In this document: positions 26,947 to 40,015 of the stretch, piece by piece
How positions within the stretch are numbered: position 1 is the first letter of the stretch
Layout: the number at the start of each line of letters is the position of its first letter
NCBI GenBank assembly: GCA_911728435.2
Contig: OU452210.1
Location: 7,626,001 to 7,690,000 of the forward strand
DNA: 64,000 bases
Direction of reading: 5' to 3'
Origin: Apoderus coryli
Taxonomy: Eukaryota > Arthropoda > Insecta > Coleoptera > Attelabidae
Program-made: the position numbers and the translations under genes
The notes under the pieces: model-generated
The model's database searches: none
What the model saw: the letters and a program-made list of their open reading frames with translations, nothing else
Told to the model about the DNA's origin: nothing

Positions 26947-29900
26947 ATGTCTTGGATACTTTTTTCTCTTATCAGCTTTCTCACTGTTCTTCAGGTGAGT
27001 GTTACCGGCTTTTTGTTACTTGCGTTTATTCTCAAAAATTACCTACGCGAGACAGTGAAATATGTTTACTTGGTCAATGTCTCAAACTACTTTAAAGTAG
27101 CCTTACATTTTCAAAACAAATCTTACATGACAATAAAAATTATAATAATAATAGACGCAAAATTATTTGTTTTTCTTAGGCCAAATCATCAGGGGTATTT
27201 GAATTGCGGCTTTTATCATTTGACAATGAGGCCGGCAAAGATGATTTGGGAAAATGTTGTACAGGCAAAACACTTTCAAATTTAGAATGCGATGGAATCT
27301 GTAGGCCTCGATTCAGAGTATGTTTAAAAGAATATCAAGTCAAAATCGATACAAAATCACCCTGTACATTTGGTGATGTAATTACGTCAGAATTGGGTCC
27401 AAATCCTGTAACAGATACACCTCAAAATGGATTTTCAAATTCAATAGCTTTTAAATTTCCATTTACGTGGCCGGTAAGTCCTTACAAAATTTATATTAAC
27501 CCGTTGGATGTTCATTATAAGAATCGTATATCACAAGCGCTGATAATCTAAAAATTGCTTTAATTTCGAGATGATCGCCAAGCTATAATAAACAACAAAA
27601 ATTAATTAAAATCTGACACACACAGCATTAATTATATTAGGCATCTGAAATCGTAACCTATAATTATTATTATGATTCTTAACTACTTCATATAAATGAA
27701 GAAAATAATAAAAAGAGGATTGTCTGAAGGTTCTTTTTAATGTTGACTGCATGATGCTACTACCACCTGCCTAACCTTGTGATTAGTCTAATGCGGGTCG
27801 CCCTTAGGTTGTTTTAAAAAACTGTTTCATAAAAGGTAACTTCCATTCTTTAAAAATCTGCAGATGTTCGTTTCACGATAATGTACGCAACGTGTGTTGT
27901 TTTTATTTTTTATAAATACATACGAGGGGGGTCACATTTATAATAAGTATACACTGTTCTCAACGATATTTCATTAATATTTACACATTTCGTCATCTAG
28001 TAGGGTCTACAAAATAGTGTAAATTTTCAATATTTAATAAAATATCCTCAATATTACTTATTTTGGGTATTTCATAATTAAACTTTTATTAGTCATTAAT
28101 TTTTTTAATACTAAGCACTCATTTTAGAAGTCCCTGTTTAAAATATAAAAAATAGGAAAGTGTGCTAGTTTAGTTTACCCCTATTTTATTTAACAATGTC
28201 GGTACTATTTTTTAGATTTACATGGAAATATATTTTTATCATGGATGAAACGTTGTTTTGAGATTAGGTACAATAAAATGTTTTCTATTTGTTCGGCAAA
28301 TTGAAAAGATATGTCTGTTTAAGGGGTGCAATGTCTATGGTTTTTATCAGTCCATATGTCTGTTAAAAAAACTACTTGAATAGTAGCTTTTTAAATGTCT
28401 TATCCAATACCTTGTATGTGATAAATGTGTATCTATCTCTCAAGTACCTACCTAAATATACCTACCTATGTGGGAAATTTCGAGTAAGCCTATTAAAGCT
28501 TTTAGAAAAGTATATTACAAATAAGAATTTGATATATAACAACACAACGATTGTAAAAGTAGTTGTTAAAAAAGAAAACGCGTATTTTTGAAAGTAAATA
28601 AAATAATTTTGTGACATAAAACATGCATTGCGAGAGTTGTGCCACGGAGTGTACAGTTTCCGCTGAAGATTTCGAGGCATATTGCAGACTGTCTTGAGCT
28701 CTCGAAACAGGTATTTTGCCGTGGGAACTTCGCTGCACAAATTCAAGATTAATTATAATAGATTTATTGATCAAAGTTATACTTATGTAGATTGGTTCTT
28801 GATTATTAGGTTCTTTATGAACACGAACTTAATAAAGTATTACAGAGCGTTACCTGAAATATTAAGTATGTAGAAGCATTCTTTTTTAAATAATAAAATT
28901 ATTCTGCTGTTTAATTAATAAATTTTCTCTAAAACTATAAAGTTGGAAAGCGTAACTTATATTGTACATAATAAAGTTTTGTGAAGACGTTTCCGTGTTT
29001 TGCAATTACATTCCAATTTACTGGGTTGATTATCTCAGTAATTGTTTGTAATATTATTAGTCTGTTGCATATCATACTTTCCAACCATGCTATAGACCAA
29101 TGTTGCGGTAAAAATATTATGAACTGGAAGAAAAAAACAATTTTCTCACAATACTCTCAGGCAATAACTACAAAACGCCACAAGAAAGATGCCTAGACTT
29201 GAACCGGTTTCATAATATATTGTTTACTATAGCACAGGGTGTTCATTACATAATTTGTCTCATTTTACACTTCGTGTATGTACGAAATTCACAAGCCTTT
29301 TGTAATAAATTACAACATATTCTATCTGTCTATTTCATCAATTTGTTTTAAGATATTAAAAATATGATAATAATGAACATCAAACAGGTGACTAAATTAT
29401 ACTAAAACTACTAAGTATTGTCTATATTGCACATAGTGAAAGTTGATTTCTCTTTAGATTCTTTTTAAAAAGTATCTTCTTTAAACAATCATTTTTATTA
29501 CAGGGTACATTCTCTCTTATTATTGAAGCCTGGCACGGTAATCAAACATCACAACATGCAGCAGGTAAACACTATTTTATTTTTGAAAATAACGATGTCC
29601 AATCAAAGTCACTTTTTTTTGGTAAAGTTCCCGAACGGAACCTGCAACATAAATCGCACTAAATATACTATTTGGAAAAAATACGTATAGGGATAACGAT
29701 TTTTAATAGTTAATGGAGTATAGTGTAAAAATGTTAACGTCGTATTATTCAAAACACCTTATAACACATGTAGAAAATGTGATGAAAAATATACAATTTT
29801 ACTAAATAGCGCGTTTTTTGCCACATAGTATATTTAAAGCAATACACGGTATATAGAGGAGCCACATGTATAACAGCTGTCAACTCTTACCATATACAGC

Positions 29901-32900
29901 CCTGTCTTCCTGATAAAGGCTGTTCTTCCGGTTATTTTAAGTAACAACATTGTAAATCTTTTTTGTTTTGCAACTACCCTGATTATTCGTTTTTGTTTTT
30001 AATTATCAGAACGATTATTACATTGAATATTTATTTACATTATAACAGATAGGTATTAGTTTTAAACTAAATACTTAATACCTACATCAGTTTTAACAGA
30101 TACAGACTACCTATTTTCTGTCATAAATAAAGTAATATGTATTGAAATTGTGACGTTATAAAATTAAAAAAGCAACGTACTGTATGTATGTACGTTCGTT
30201 TACATAAGTATGGGGCCAGGTGCTATATAATAACCGTTCTCTTGTCCCCTATACCCTTCTTTATTTTTTTTGACAGTAAATTGATAAATAGTGTACCTAG
30301 TTCGATACTTTTCTGAACGATTAAATTGCTATATTCCTCTGTAAAGCCACTAAATATATAATTTTCAAGATTATTCCTACAACTAACTACATTAAAAAAA
30401 AAAACAAACGTTTAAAACAACTAACTGACATTCTATCTTACCTGAAAACTCTAATTTTTAATAATAAAAAATACAATCATTGTAATTGTTCATATAATAT
30501 AATTAAAACTAAATTAGTCAATAGGTACTATTTGATTGATTAATCATAAATAATTGCATGATGGATACATGATAGAACACTTTTTATTATTTCTTCATAA
30601 TTTTATGTCTAACTTAAAAGTTAAGTACGTACCTATATGTTACCGTGTGCTATAAAAAAGCTTAATATAAAAATGTACAAAATGTTTTTCACTGTGTGAT
30701 ATACACACGCCTGTAGAGATCTCTAAAATAAATAGCCCATTCGGGACAGGTTTTTCTCCTTCATTTAATTAACAGACCTTCGTTAACACGAAGAAAGGAA
30801 GCCACAAAATAGATGGTTGAGAGTGAGATGGAAAAATAAACGTTAAACAGACACACTAAAGGCAACTTTGAACATTCTTAAGGTCATTATAATATATGAT
30901 TCTTCTATACTTATGTTATATTTTTTAATTAAACCATCTTATTAAAAATATTTTTATAACACAAACTTCCAATTATTAAATTCGTAGATGTATTATTTAT
31001 AACAGTAAAAGCATTGTCTAAAGTTTATAGTACTATTCTAAGAACAACATAATTAGAAAAATATAAACTAAAAATTTGTTACTTACGTATAGGTATAGTG
31101 TTTTTTTTAAAGCAAAAAATCTTATGTATATGTTATATTCACAGCCGGATGTCCTGTCGTTTTTTGTATTTTCTCTCCCCCAACTTGTGGAATATTATCT
31201 TAAACTTCCTTTACATTAACCCTGCTACGATAAGATTTATACAAGCAGTACCTTAATAAAAAATTAGTTTATTACTCTACTTATTTTTATAGACTCTAAA
31301 TTAACAATATGTTAAATTAGGTAATTTTTTAGGTATACAATCAATCTTCTTCTAGGTAATCTAAGTGCATTAATTTAGGATTTTTTTTTATATAAGTTAG
31401 CTGGATTTTATATATTTGAATCATGTACTTAAATGTAGGAAAGTGTATTGTAGGTAAAATAGTCTATCTTAACCGGATACAGCTGGTGTAAGAGCAGGAT
31501 GCTTTACTTCTAAAAAAGCAGGTGTATATATTTCTCAACCGTCTCAACTCCAGTACAAATTTACTTTTATAATTTCTTACACTAAACAACCTATCTACCT
31601 GTGTATAGCACATATACTAACTACTAGTGGTTGGTTTTATATTAACCAAAAAAGGCACTTGGCTTCTCTCTGATGCTGGGAAATAAAAACAGCATTATCT
31701 AACGTTGTTTTTATTATCACTTTAGGGAAGATTGAATGTGTTTTAATGACTAGTAAAATTTATTTTTAAAATACCTGCTCTTTTATATACAGTGTACCAA
31801 CAATAAAAAATGTGGCTTGATTGGGCAATTACATATGGTACCTATTTTGTTAATAAATAAGTGTCAACAGTATAATATGCAATAATAACTTTATTTTAAA
31901 ATGTCTAAAATTACCTTTTCAGTATTAATAAGTCGTTTGATGCGACAAAGATGGCTAGATATCAGTGAAAATTGGACGGAAGATTCCCACAATTCTAAAT
32001 ATTCAACATTAAGATTCGAATATCGGGTTACATGCGATGCCAACTATTATGGCAAAGGTTGTGAAAATTTATGCCGTCCCAGAGATGATAATTTTGGACA
32101 TTACAGCTGCTCACCAATGGGTGAACGTGTATGCCTGGCTGGTTGGACAGGCGATTATTGCACTAAACGTAAGTCATTTTATATTGAAAAATATTGCCTA
32201 TTAAATAATATTTATATATTTATAGACAACAGTAAGCCTACTATTATAGAACCTTTAATCTCAAAAATTCAGATCTTGGCATATATAAAATGAAAAAATA
32301 TATTTGCAAAGATAAATCCTACCATAATAATAATAATACATAAATTAAATACTATTATTGCGGTGGTCCAACGATATTGTTCAATAATAATACTAATAAT
32401 ATCCATGCACCGTTCCAGTACTTTACTACAAAAATTAATATTTTTTTGCTCTGTTAATACCAAAAAGTAATTGAATCGAATTGCAAAGAAATCAGTGTTT
32501 TTACAATGTGTAGGTACTTCGTTGTGTAAATAAAACTAACCTAATATATACCGGTAGTCTAGAAATCATATTATTCTTGCACATTATAGGAAACACTGAC
32601 GTTTACATTAAGAAAACTTTGAAAAACCATGATTTTAGCATCCTGCATAATTTACTAAAACCTACCCTAACTATAGCAAACGACTTAATATAAATTTGAA
32701 TTAATCTAAAGGAACCCATTATATACGTATTTTAACGGAAATATCTTTTACTATATTTTATAATAAAATTAAATAAACATACAATACACTATATTTATTC
32801 TTTTCTCCCATAAAAATTCAAAATACCTATTTTATTTATATATTCTTCGTAAATTTGGACGTACGGTATATAAAAATGACGAATTTCGAATGTAAAAGAC

Positions 32901-35900
32901 AAGAAAAACATTGACCGCGAGATCTAAGACGTGAGCTCTCAGCTGCTGCTGAGTATCCAGCCGGCAATATTCCCACGATAGGCAGCATACCTGTCTCTAT
33001 ACAGGGTGTATACACTTTCATTATAAATACATATACCCAACTACTGTATATAAGAAGTATTAAATAGAGAAAGAAAAAGAATTATAATACTTAATGTGAA
33101 TGGCTTTGTTCACTTTTATATAATAAAATATTCAAGATCGTTTGACATTTAATATTTTGTTTTGTTGATTTAGGTATTTAAGGTGTGGATTTATTTATTT
33201 CTAGCAATTTTTGTGAATTTATTGTTTTATTATATGGGGTAAATTTTAACAGATAAATAAACTTTTTTTTTATTTTTCATCATCTATCATTAATTCAATA
33301 TTTTTATATTTTATGATTATCATCAACATAATTTTATTGTTTTCAAGATTTTACGTGTTGTTTAGTTCTTTCTCTATTTGATATAGCTATTGCATAGTTT
33401 TAAACTGAGCAATAAAATCAGAAAAACCTTTTAATCTAAAAATTTCTAAATATTTTTGTGTATTTGAAAATTAATTTTGATTTGGCTAATTAATTAAAGA
33501 ACGGTTTCTAGATAATTATAAATTTAATTATTCGAATAAATCGCGCTCAATGTAATTAATTAATAATTGTTTTTATTGTTCCAGCTCAATGTTTGCCTGG
33601 TTGTGATGAGCAACATGGACATTGTACGAAGCCAAACGAATGCCTGTAAGTATTTTTTGAATAATGTTTTTCTCACAAAGTTAATTCATTATATTATTTA
33701 ATTTCATTATTATTTTCTGTATGTTAAGTGCCATTATATAAATCTCTGTAATTTACTGCCCAACATCTATAATATAAATAGAGGACGTGCTGTAGTATAA
33801 CTCACTTTGGATCTTGTTTTTTAAAATTATTTTTAAAACCGCGGTATACCCTATAATTTTCTAGAAGTGGTAGGTAGAATTAGGTAGCAAAACTGGTGTG
33901 GTAGACTACCAGCAGACTTGCATATATTTTACTTTCAAATTTCGATTACGTTATGATTTTCATCAAAAAATAATCATCGTGGTTTTTGAAATGATTAATT
34001 TAATTTACTAAAATGAAAATATATGCATGTGTACCATTTATTCAGTAACTAACGGAAGAAGAAAAGAAGAAGAAGCTGCATCTTTTGTGCAGTTTAAGAG
34101 TGCCGAATGGGCCGGCGACCCGCAGGTAACCTTTCCTTGACCTGCATACTTGCCAACGGGCAGCGTGGGAAACGACTCTGTAGGCGTGTTACATCTCCCC
34201 CCCAAGGGTCCCCGCGCTGCCCGGTCTGCGATCCAAGCTGCAACTCAATGAGCTCCTCGATACGATCCGAATACACTCGCTTCCCAACACATGATTAGAA
34301 TAACTAATACGCTGCCTGAATATCGAACGTACCCAAAGCAGTACAGTACATTCACTTTTGACTATATTATTTCGTCTTTCACTTCATCGATACATAATTT
34401 ATTTAAACTATTTATTATTTATATGTAATGTAATTATTATATAAAATAACAAATCGATAATTTATTTTTGTTTAATTTGGATCCGAATTAATTAAATTTA
34501 TTTAATAAGAAAAATTCAAATTAAGGTTAGTAGGCATTCAAAAAAGAGTTAACTGTTTTTTTATTCATTTAAAAAGTTGTTAATTTTAAATAGTATTAAT
34601 TAGGACTTTTTATTCAAATTTTATGTTTCTGGGAGGACGTTAAAGTAATTATTTTTTCTAATAAAATTTAGAACAATATGTAGGTATATAAGAATGAAAA
34701 GAATATATTTATTATTTAAGGTCTCGTGCATTTTCTTAAGAATTCACCTTATTTTCAGATAGGTTTACCGTAATAGTACATGTACTTATGTTTTGTAATC
34801 AATTATATTTTTATTATTAACTAATCGTAAATATATAGCAACGCATTGCGTTTTTTAAAGATTGAAATGCGTTAGGGCAGCCGGTATAAATCTTTTTTTT
34901 TATAATACAACAACTGATTATTATTGATATATTTGGTCATTGCGATTCAACTGGCGTCACATAATTCTCATTGATACATTAACCGTGCTTCATTGATTAC
35001 GTTATGTATCTTATATGGTACTGTGTTATGATATAGCCGTATAAAAAACTAGACTTTCTTGAATCACGATTTTAAAAATGTGTGTCTACTTATTTTCAGA
35101 TGCCAATCAGGATGGGAGGGACCACTTTGCAACCAGTGCCAACGATATCCAGGGTGTAAACAGGGTACCTGCGTGAAGCCATGGGATTGTCTCTGCAATG
35201 AAGGTTGGGGTGGACTGTTCTGCAATCAAGACTTAAATTTCTGCACCAATCACAAGCCATGTAGAAATAATGGTACATGTTTCAACACTGGGCCTGGTAG
35301 TTATACTTGTAGTTGTCCACCAGGATTTAATGGCACCGACTGTGAAATACCTTTAGATGATTGTACCAGATCGCAATGTCTGAATGGTGGTACATGTAAT
35401 AGGAATGATACGTATGGTGTTTGTGTTTGTCCATCTGGATACTATGGACCTAGATGTGAACTGCAAACGAAACAATGCAATATGAATCCTTGTAAAAATG
35501 GAGGTAGTTGCACAAATACGGACACCAGTTATCAGTGTTCTTGCAAACCTGGCTTTATTGGTACCAACTGTGAACAGAAAGTCAGTAACTGTTCGCCAAA
35601 TCCATGCAAAAACGATGCTACGTGTGTGGAATCAACATCTGGATACCAATGTATTTGCCCAACCGGTTTTACTGGTGATAACTGTGAGACCAACATAGAC
35701 GACTGTTTAGGAAATCCTTGTTTGAACGGCGGTAGTTGTGTTGATGAAGTTAATAAATTTAGGTGTCAGTGCGTTCCAGGATTTATAGGACTCTTGTGCC
35801 AAGAACGTGCGGATTTTTGTAAAACAAAACCGTGTGCCAACGGTGGGAATTGTATACAGTTACTTAATGACTATAAGTGTAATTGTGCGCCGGGATTCTC

Positions 35901-36832
35901 CGGTAAAGACTGCAGTAAAGAAATAGATGAATGCCAAAATAATCCTTGCCAAAACGGGGGCACGTGCATTAAACGCCGTCACGGATACGAATGTAAGTGC
36001 CCCAAAAATTATTTCGGACGCGAGTGTGAGGAGTTGTCTTCAAGTGCAGCTCCAAGTGCTAGACTTTCATCCGACTCAAATCTAACGACTGAACATGTAG
36101 TAGTTATAGCAACAATATCAACTTTTGTACCATTAGTAGTGATGGTCGCGGTCGGAGTTATAGTTTGTTTAAAACAAAGACGAAAACGTGAAAAGGCTCG
36201 TGCCGATGAAGAAGCAAGACTTCAAAATGAGCAAAATACCGCGAATAGTAGTTTCGCTAAACGTGGAACTGCCGTGTCAACTGATCCACATGTTATTAAA
36301 AATTCGTGGGGTAAATGTACGAACAATGTGCTTAGCTCAAATTTGTCATCTCCAGATGACTGTAGTGTTTCGAACATAAGCGTCAATGACTGTGATGGTT
36401 TTCCAAAGCCTACGCTACATCAAGTTATTGATGGTCGGCCTGTTTATGGTCTTCAGAGGTCGCGTTCCCAGAAACAGCTCAACACTGAAACTGGAGCTCG
36501 TGCATCAGCCTTGCTAGCTGCGAAATTGCATGAGCCTGAATACGACCATATCAAACGTTTGTCTGTGATGTCAAACGCTTCGGCTGTGTGCTCCGGGTAA
36601 GTTACATTTTTTAGCATCATTTTTCATACTAAACAAGACAATGCTCGATCATAATCAACATTTACCTCTATTTTATAATATGTTTACTTATTTCTGTTTT
36701 TTTTATTGTTACAGAGACCCCTCGTTATTAAAGAGGCCGGTAGAAAAGGAGTCAAATGGCGTTTATGTGATAGAAGAACACTTCCATGTTCCAGATGCGA
36801 TTTCATCTGGACTATTTGCTACAGAAGTGTGA
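26947..36832 (+). CDS. Dl: Delta, transmembrane Notch ligand (7 coding exons)
   Basis: DSL-family ligand that binds Notch on a neighbouring cell. Exons: 26947-26994, 27180-27473, 29504-29564, 31923-32168, 33585-33645, 35100-36596, 36715-36832; every junction is GT-AG and phases match, giving 774 residues. Residues 1-17 are a signal peptide; about 20-150 the MNNL/C2-like domain (FELRLLSF, CC, FRVCLKEYQ, TFSLIIEAWH). The DSL domain (170-214) has all six cysteines (172, 181, 185, 197, 205, 214). Nine EGF repeats follow (219-546), the number known for Drosophila Delta; EGF1-2 have the short DOS-type form. A membrane helix (570-594) with KQRRKR stop-transfer precedes a 180-residue tail containing NEQN (613-616, a Neuralized-type NxxN motif), SRSQKQLNT and the C-terminal PDZ ligand ATEV, which mark Delta rather than Serrate/Jagged (no cysteine-rich domain). 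The start was chosen because only this ATG joins a signal peptide in phase to exon 2. Drosophila Delta is longer (about 830) mainly in the tail. Confidence 0.97.
32930..32985 (+). promoter_or_regulatory. E-box next to Su(H)-type site in Delta intron 4
   Basis: CAGCTG (32940-32945) and TTCCCACG (32970-32977, inverse of CGTGGGAA, the Su(H)/CSL consensus) lie 24 bases apart. Other CSL-type octamers in the gene are TGTGGGAA at 28469-28476 (intron 2), CGTGGGAA at 34164-34171 (intron 5) and an inverse copy inside exon 4 (31984-31991). Function is inference; nearby CAGGGTGTATACACT at 33003 hints that part of this stretch may derive from a transposon. Confidence 0.3.
34040..34300. repeat. GC-rich insertion in Delta intron 5
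   Basis: A 260-base block far richer in G and C than the rest of the intron, preceded by an AAGAAGAAAAGAAGAAGAAG purine tract at about 34054. Both strands are open through most of it (34094-34276 minus, 34107-34298 plus), as expected from low stop-codon density. It may be the 3' end of a retroelement inserted with its purine-rich tail. No partner copy was noticed in the window. Confidence 0.4.
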
Positions 36833-37865
36833 TTATTGTATAACTGATGTGTGAATGTTGATGTATGTCTGTGGAAGCAACAACGCAGTCAGCAGAGGCC
36901 ATTGTACAGTTATTTATTATTCTCTATTCTGGCTGCGTAGTCGCTATACCAAATTGCGTTCGTATGTTGATGGATGTTCGGTAATTTTGGAGCGAATTCT
37001 CCATGTAAAAGAAACCGTCCTATTTTTGAGATGCCGCTATTTTTGTCGCAAACCAATTAGCTAGAGCAGTTTTCTGATGGCTGAACATTTTGTTTATATT
37101 GTACATATTCTAGATTTTTTACTTCTTTTTTTTTTGTGAATTCAACGTTTACTCATAAGGAACTGGGTCCGGCTAGAAACCAAAGATTTTCACGACAGAT
37201 TGAGCCTGCATCTTAAATTTAGCATGGTTTCTTATCGTCGAGTAGTATGTAACTAGTTAATTAACTTTAATATATTGTGATGAATATAAAGCGAGCTAAG
37301 TCACCATTGTACTTATTTGAAATTTTCGTAATAATATTTATAAACTTTAATTAAACACAACATCCTCGCTATTAATATTAGCTTTTGTCTGATTCATTTC
37401 ATTCACTTCCTACTTTGTATGCATTATTTAGGCCAGTAGATCTATTGAGCTAATATTAACAGCGAAGTATTGATAATAATAATTTTCATCGCCAATACGT
37501 GATAATTTATTATGGTGTAGAATATTCTTGTATTTTGAACAAAGAAACAATGTTCCTGTAAAAAAAACTAAGTCATTTTATTATTTCGTAATATACATTT
37601 ATTAACCCTTATTCGGGTTTTTTGTATGTTACGAAATGTTAACACTTTTTGTACTACTTAACACATAGGCAAGTTAAAGACTTGAATAATAATAAAGACG
37701 TTTTTGTAATATATTATTGTATATTTGTAGTATGTAACTAAATGTAATTATTACAAATTGTTCATGTTTCTTAATAAATACTTCTCTAGAGAAGCGGCTG
37801 TATTTGTTCCTCAAGTGAAATCATGTTATTTAAAAAGTTATCTTAATAAAACATTTTTGTTCTAT
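36833..37865 (+). other. Predicted 3' UTR of Delta
   Basis: Runs from the stop codon to about 15 bases past the last of three AATAAA signals (37691, 37773, 37845). K-box-type TGTGAT motifs occur at 36828-36833, overlapping the stop codon, and at 37276-37281; K-boxes mediate microRNA repression of Notch-pathway transcripts in Drosophila. Which signal is used cannot be told from sequence. Confidence 0.55.
37845..37850 (+). terminator. Polyadenylation signal of Delta (most distal)
   Basis: AATAAA followed within about 12 bases by a T-rich stretch (TTTTTGTTC), consistent with a cleavage site near 37865. Two earlier AATAAA copies (37691, 37773) could give shorter 3' UTRs. Confidence 0.5.
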
Positions 37866-38796
37866 AAAATTGGTTCGTTTTATTTCTACCAAAACACATT
37901 ATTTGATGGCCACATAGGTAGGCTTTAACACAAAAAAGTCAGTCATATATCCATTCCTTTGTTGCGAAGAAGTTATTGTTAGCGATGTGTTAGGACAATT
38001 TCTAAAGATTCCATACTTACAGGTAAAAGAAAATGTCATTGTATAAACCGATCAATTCACGCGTTAAGGTTGACATATGGTGTTACAGAGCATTGCAAAA
38101 TTCCAGGTGTACTTTTAAATTTTAAAACATGAATACGTACCTAAACAAGGTTAAAAGAAAGGACAATATTCTAAAGATCTTTAAAAAATAAAAAACCGGT
38201 AGATATTGAATTTTATGAAATAACTAACATTTTCTTATATTTTGAAACTCAAGGCCGTTTGAAACTAAATTTAGTTTTAAATTCTTTACTCTGGAAATTA
38301 GTAATGTATTAAAAAATTATATACAAATTATTATTTTATTTGCTGACTGAAAATGCCTCAATTTATGCTTAATTTGTATGCAGTTAAAAGCGAACACTAC
38401 AAAAATAAAGACTCAAGATGGAAAACAAGTGAATGTTTGTTTTCATAAGCGCAAATCAATTACACCGCGACTGTTTCGAACTCTTGTGCGGACAAACCTG
38501 AGCAGCTTTGGTTATAATAAAACGAGGAAGTAAAAAATTCTGTAGGATGTCGGATCTTCAATAAATAATTCGTCATTTAAATTATTGAGAACTCCTTGTC
38601 CATGTTCTCTTCGCTGCAGCCAGCTAAGACTCAAAAAAGGCCTTTATAACGGGTGATCCAATACAACATATGTAGCAAACTCAATAGAAATCTGTATGTC
38701 CTGCATTCTTTAAAGAATTATATTGACAAACCATCACTTACTTCCGTATATTATTTAAATTTTATTTATTTTATTGAAAAGTATATTTCTAGTATA
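37866..38796. other. Intergenic DNA downstream of Delta, no gene seen
   Basis: No gene with support. The ORF 38653-38922 is without motif and runs into the repeat that begins at 38797. Confidence 0.45.
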
Positions 38797-39493
38797 CAGG
38801 GTGTTTCAAAAAGACGCGGCAGTATTAAGGGGGTGATTTCTCAGGTCATTATAAGAAAAAAAGCTCCCATAAACATACTTCCGGAAATGCCAACTCAAAT
38901 ATCTCCTTACCGATTTCTTTGAAATTTGGCAGCGTTGTTGCTAGAAATAGGGAACTTATATGGCCCTGTCTAGATCAAAATTATTAAGTCCAGTGGCGTT
39001 AGGGGGGCAACTTAATTAAAATTATTGACAAAAAATATGTACGCCACTGACTGTAATTTAATTTCGATATTATATTGAGATAAATCAACTAAAACTACAA
39101 CTTTTTTATCTCTTGTATTTTTTTCATATGTTGCTTCGTTTACGAGATAAAAATTTAAGACACTTTTCAACATACCAAGAACATTTGCGAATAGTTCGAC
39201 TAAAAATCGGTGATGTTATTTTCAAGAGATTCTAGAAAATAATAAATCATCAGTATACATCTGAAGAAGCCACTGTGTTGGTGAAACAATTGTCATGTTT
39301 GTGCAATAAATTTTGTGAAAATTATTTAAAACATTTGTTTTTCTTCAGAAAGTTTAATATGAATTTTCATCAAGTAGAAGTCATGACTATCCACTATCCA
39401 CGATTACTTTTAGTTGAATTATTCGCAAATATTCTTGGTATGTTGAAAAATGTTTTAATTTCCATCCCGTAAACAACGCAACATATGAAAAAA
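38797..39493 (+). repeat. Repeat with inverted arms enclosing a hammerhead-like motif
   Basis: Begins with TACAGGGTGTTTCAAAAAGA. Inside, 39115-39210 (TTTTTTCATATGTTGCTTCG ... GCGAATAGTTCGACTAAAAA) is repeated inverted at 39403-39493, so the two arms of about 93 bases could fold on each other. The loop between them (39211-39402) carries the hammerhead-like motif at 39251-39300. A relative of one arm plus the end phrase is at 17820-17977. Confidence 0.75.
39251..39300 (+). ncRNA. Hammerhead ribozyme-like motif, best copy
   Basis: CTGAAGA (39261-39267) fits the CUGANGA box with every invariant base. One extra A follows, then helix II GCCA/TGGT (69-72 with 79-82, one G-U), GAAA (39283-39286), a self-complementary ACAATTGT (39286-39293) as helix III, and the cleavage triplet GTC ending at 39294. 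Helix I pairs ACAT (39257-39260) with ATGT (39295-39298), with further weaker pairs outward. Known type I hammerheads of Penelope-like elements and retrozymes have the same order and very short helix III. The extra base before helix II is unusual. Activity untested. Confidence 0.5.
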
Positions 39494-40015
39494 AATCGGT
39501 TGTGTCGCCGCAAAACTTTCCCGACATGATATAATATAATCAAAAATATATGACCTGCGTAACGAAACACAATTTTTAAAAATTATTATTATAATTGTAT
39601 GATTTTCATTATTTCCAACAAACTAACTGCTTTATTCAAAAATTCTTATAAGAAAGAAATTTTAAACGCTATTTTCTCTAGAATTATGGGGGCTTTAAAA
39701 TGATGTGTCACTCGACCCCTACTGATATAGGAAAATTTAGTGATTGTGTCCACCCCTATCACAGGGATTAAGCGATTTCAACCAAAATCTAATGGCTTCA
39801 TGCTAGGACTGCCCCAAACTCATATACAAAAATTTAGCTCAATTGGTTAAAGCGTTTAGGCGCTATCGTGGAAGAATACATACACACAGACAGACTTCCA
39901 TCTGGAAATGGACTTAATCGTCTCAAGGAACTTCAAAATAGTTATATCCGTCTTTATCTCAATTGTTTTTTAGCGCGTTCACAATACTTTACCTGTGCGG
40001 GAAAGTAAAATGCAA
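39494..40015 (+). repeat. Dispersed repeat, copy 2 (lacks tRNA-like segment)
   Basis: Matches 22545-23215 in the TTGTGTCGCCGCAAAACTTT, CTGCGTAACGAAACAC, GACCCCTACTG, GTCCACCCCTATCACAGGG, TTAAAGCGTTTAGGCGCTAT and CCTGTGCGGGAAAGTAAAAT blocks. The part of copies 1 and 3 with the tRNA-like sequence is deleted around 39660. A further fragment of the family is at 54308-54405. It abuts the repeat ending at 39493. Confidence 0.8.

Noticed and set aside
35059..35099. In-frame Met at 35059 as a start of a separate EGF protein.
   Set aside because: The segment is intron 5 ending in TTTTCAG; upstream exons join in phase and supply signal peptide, MNNL and DSL.
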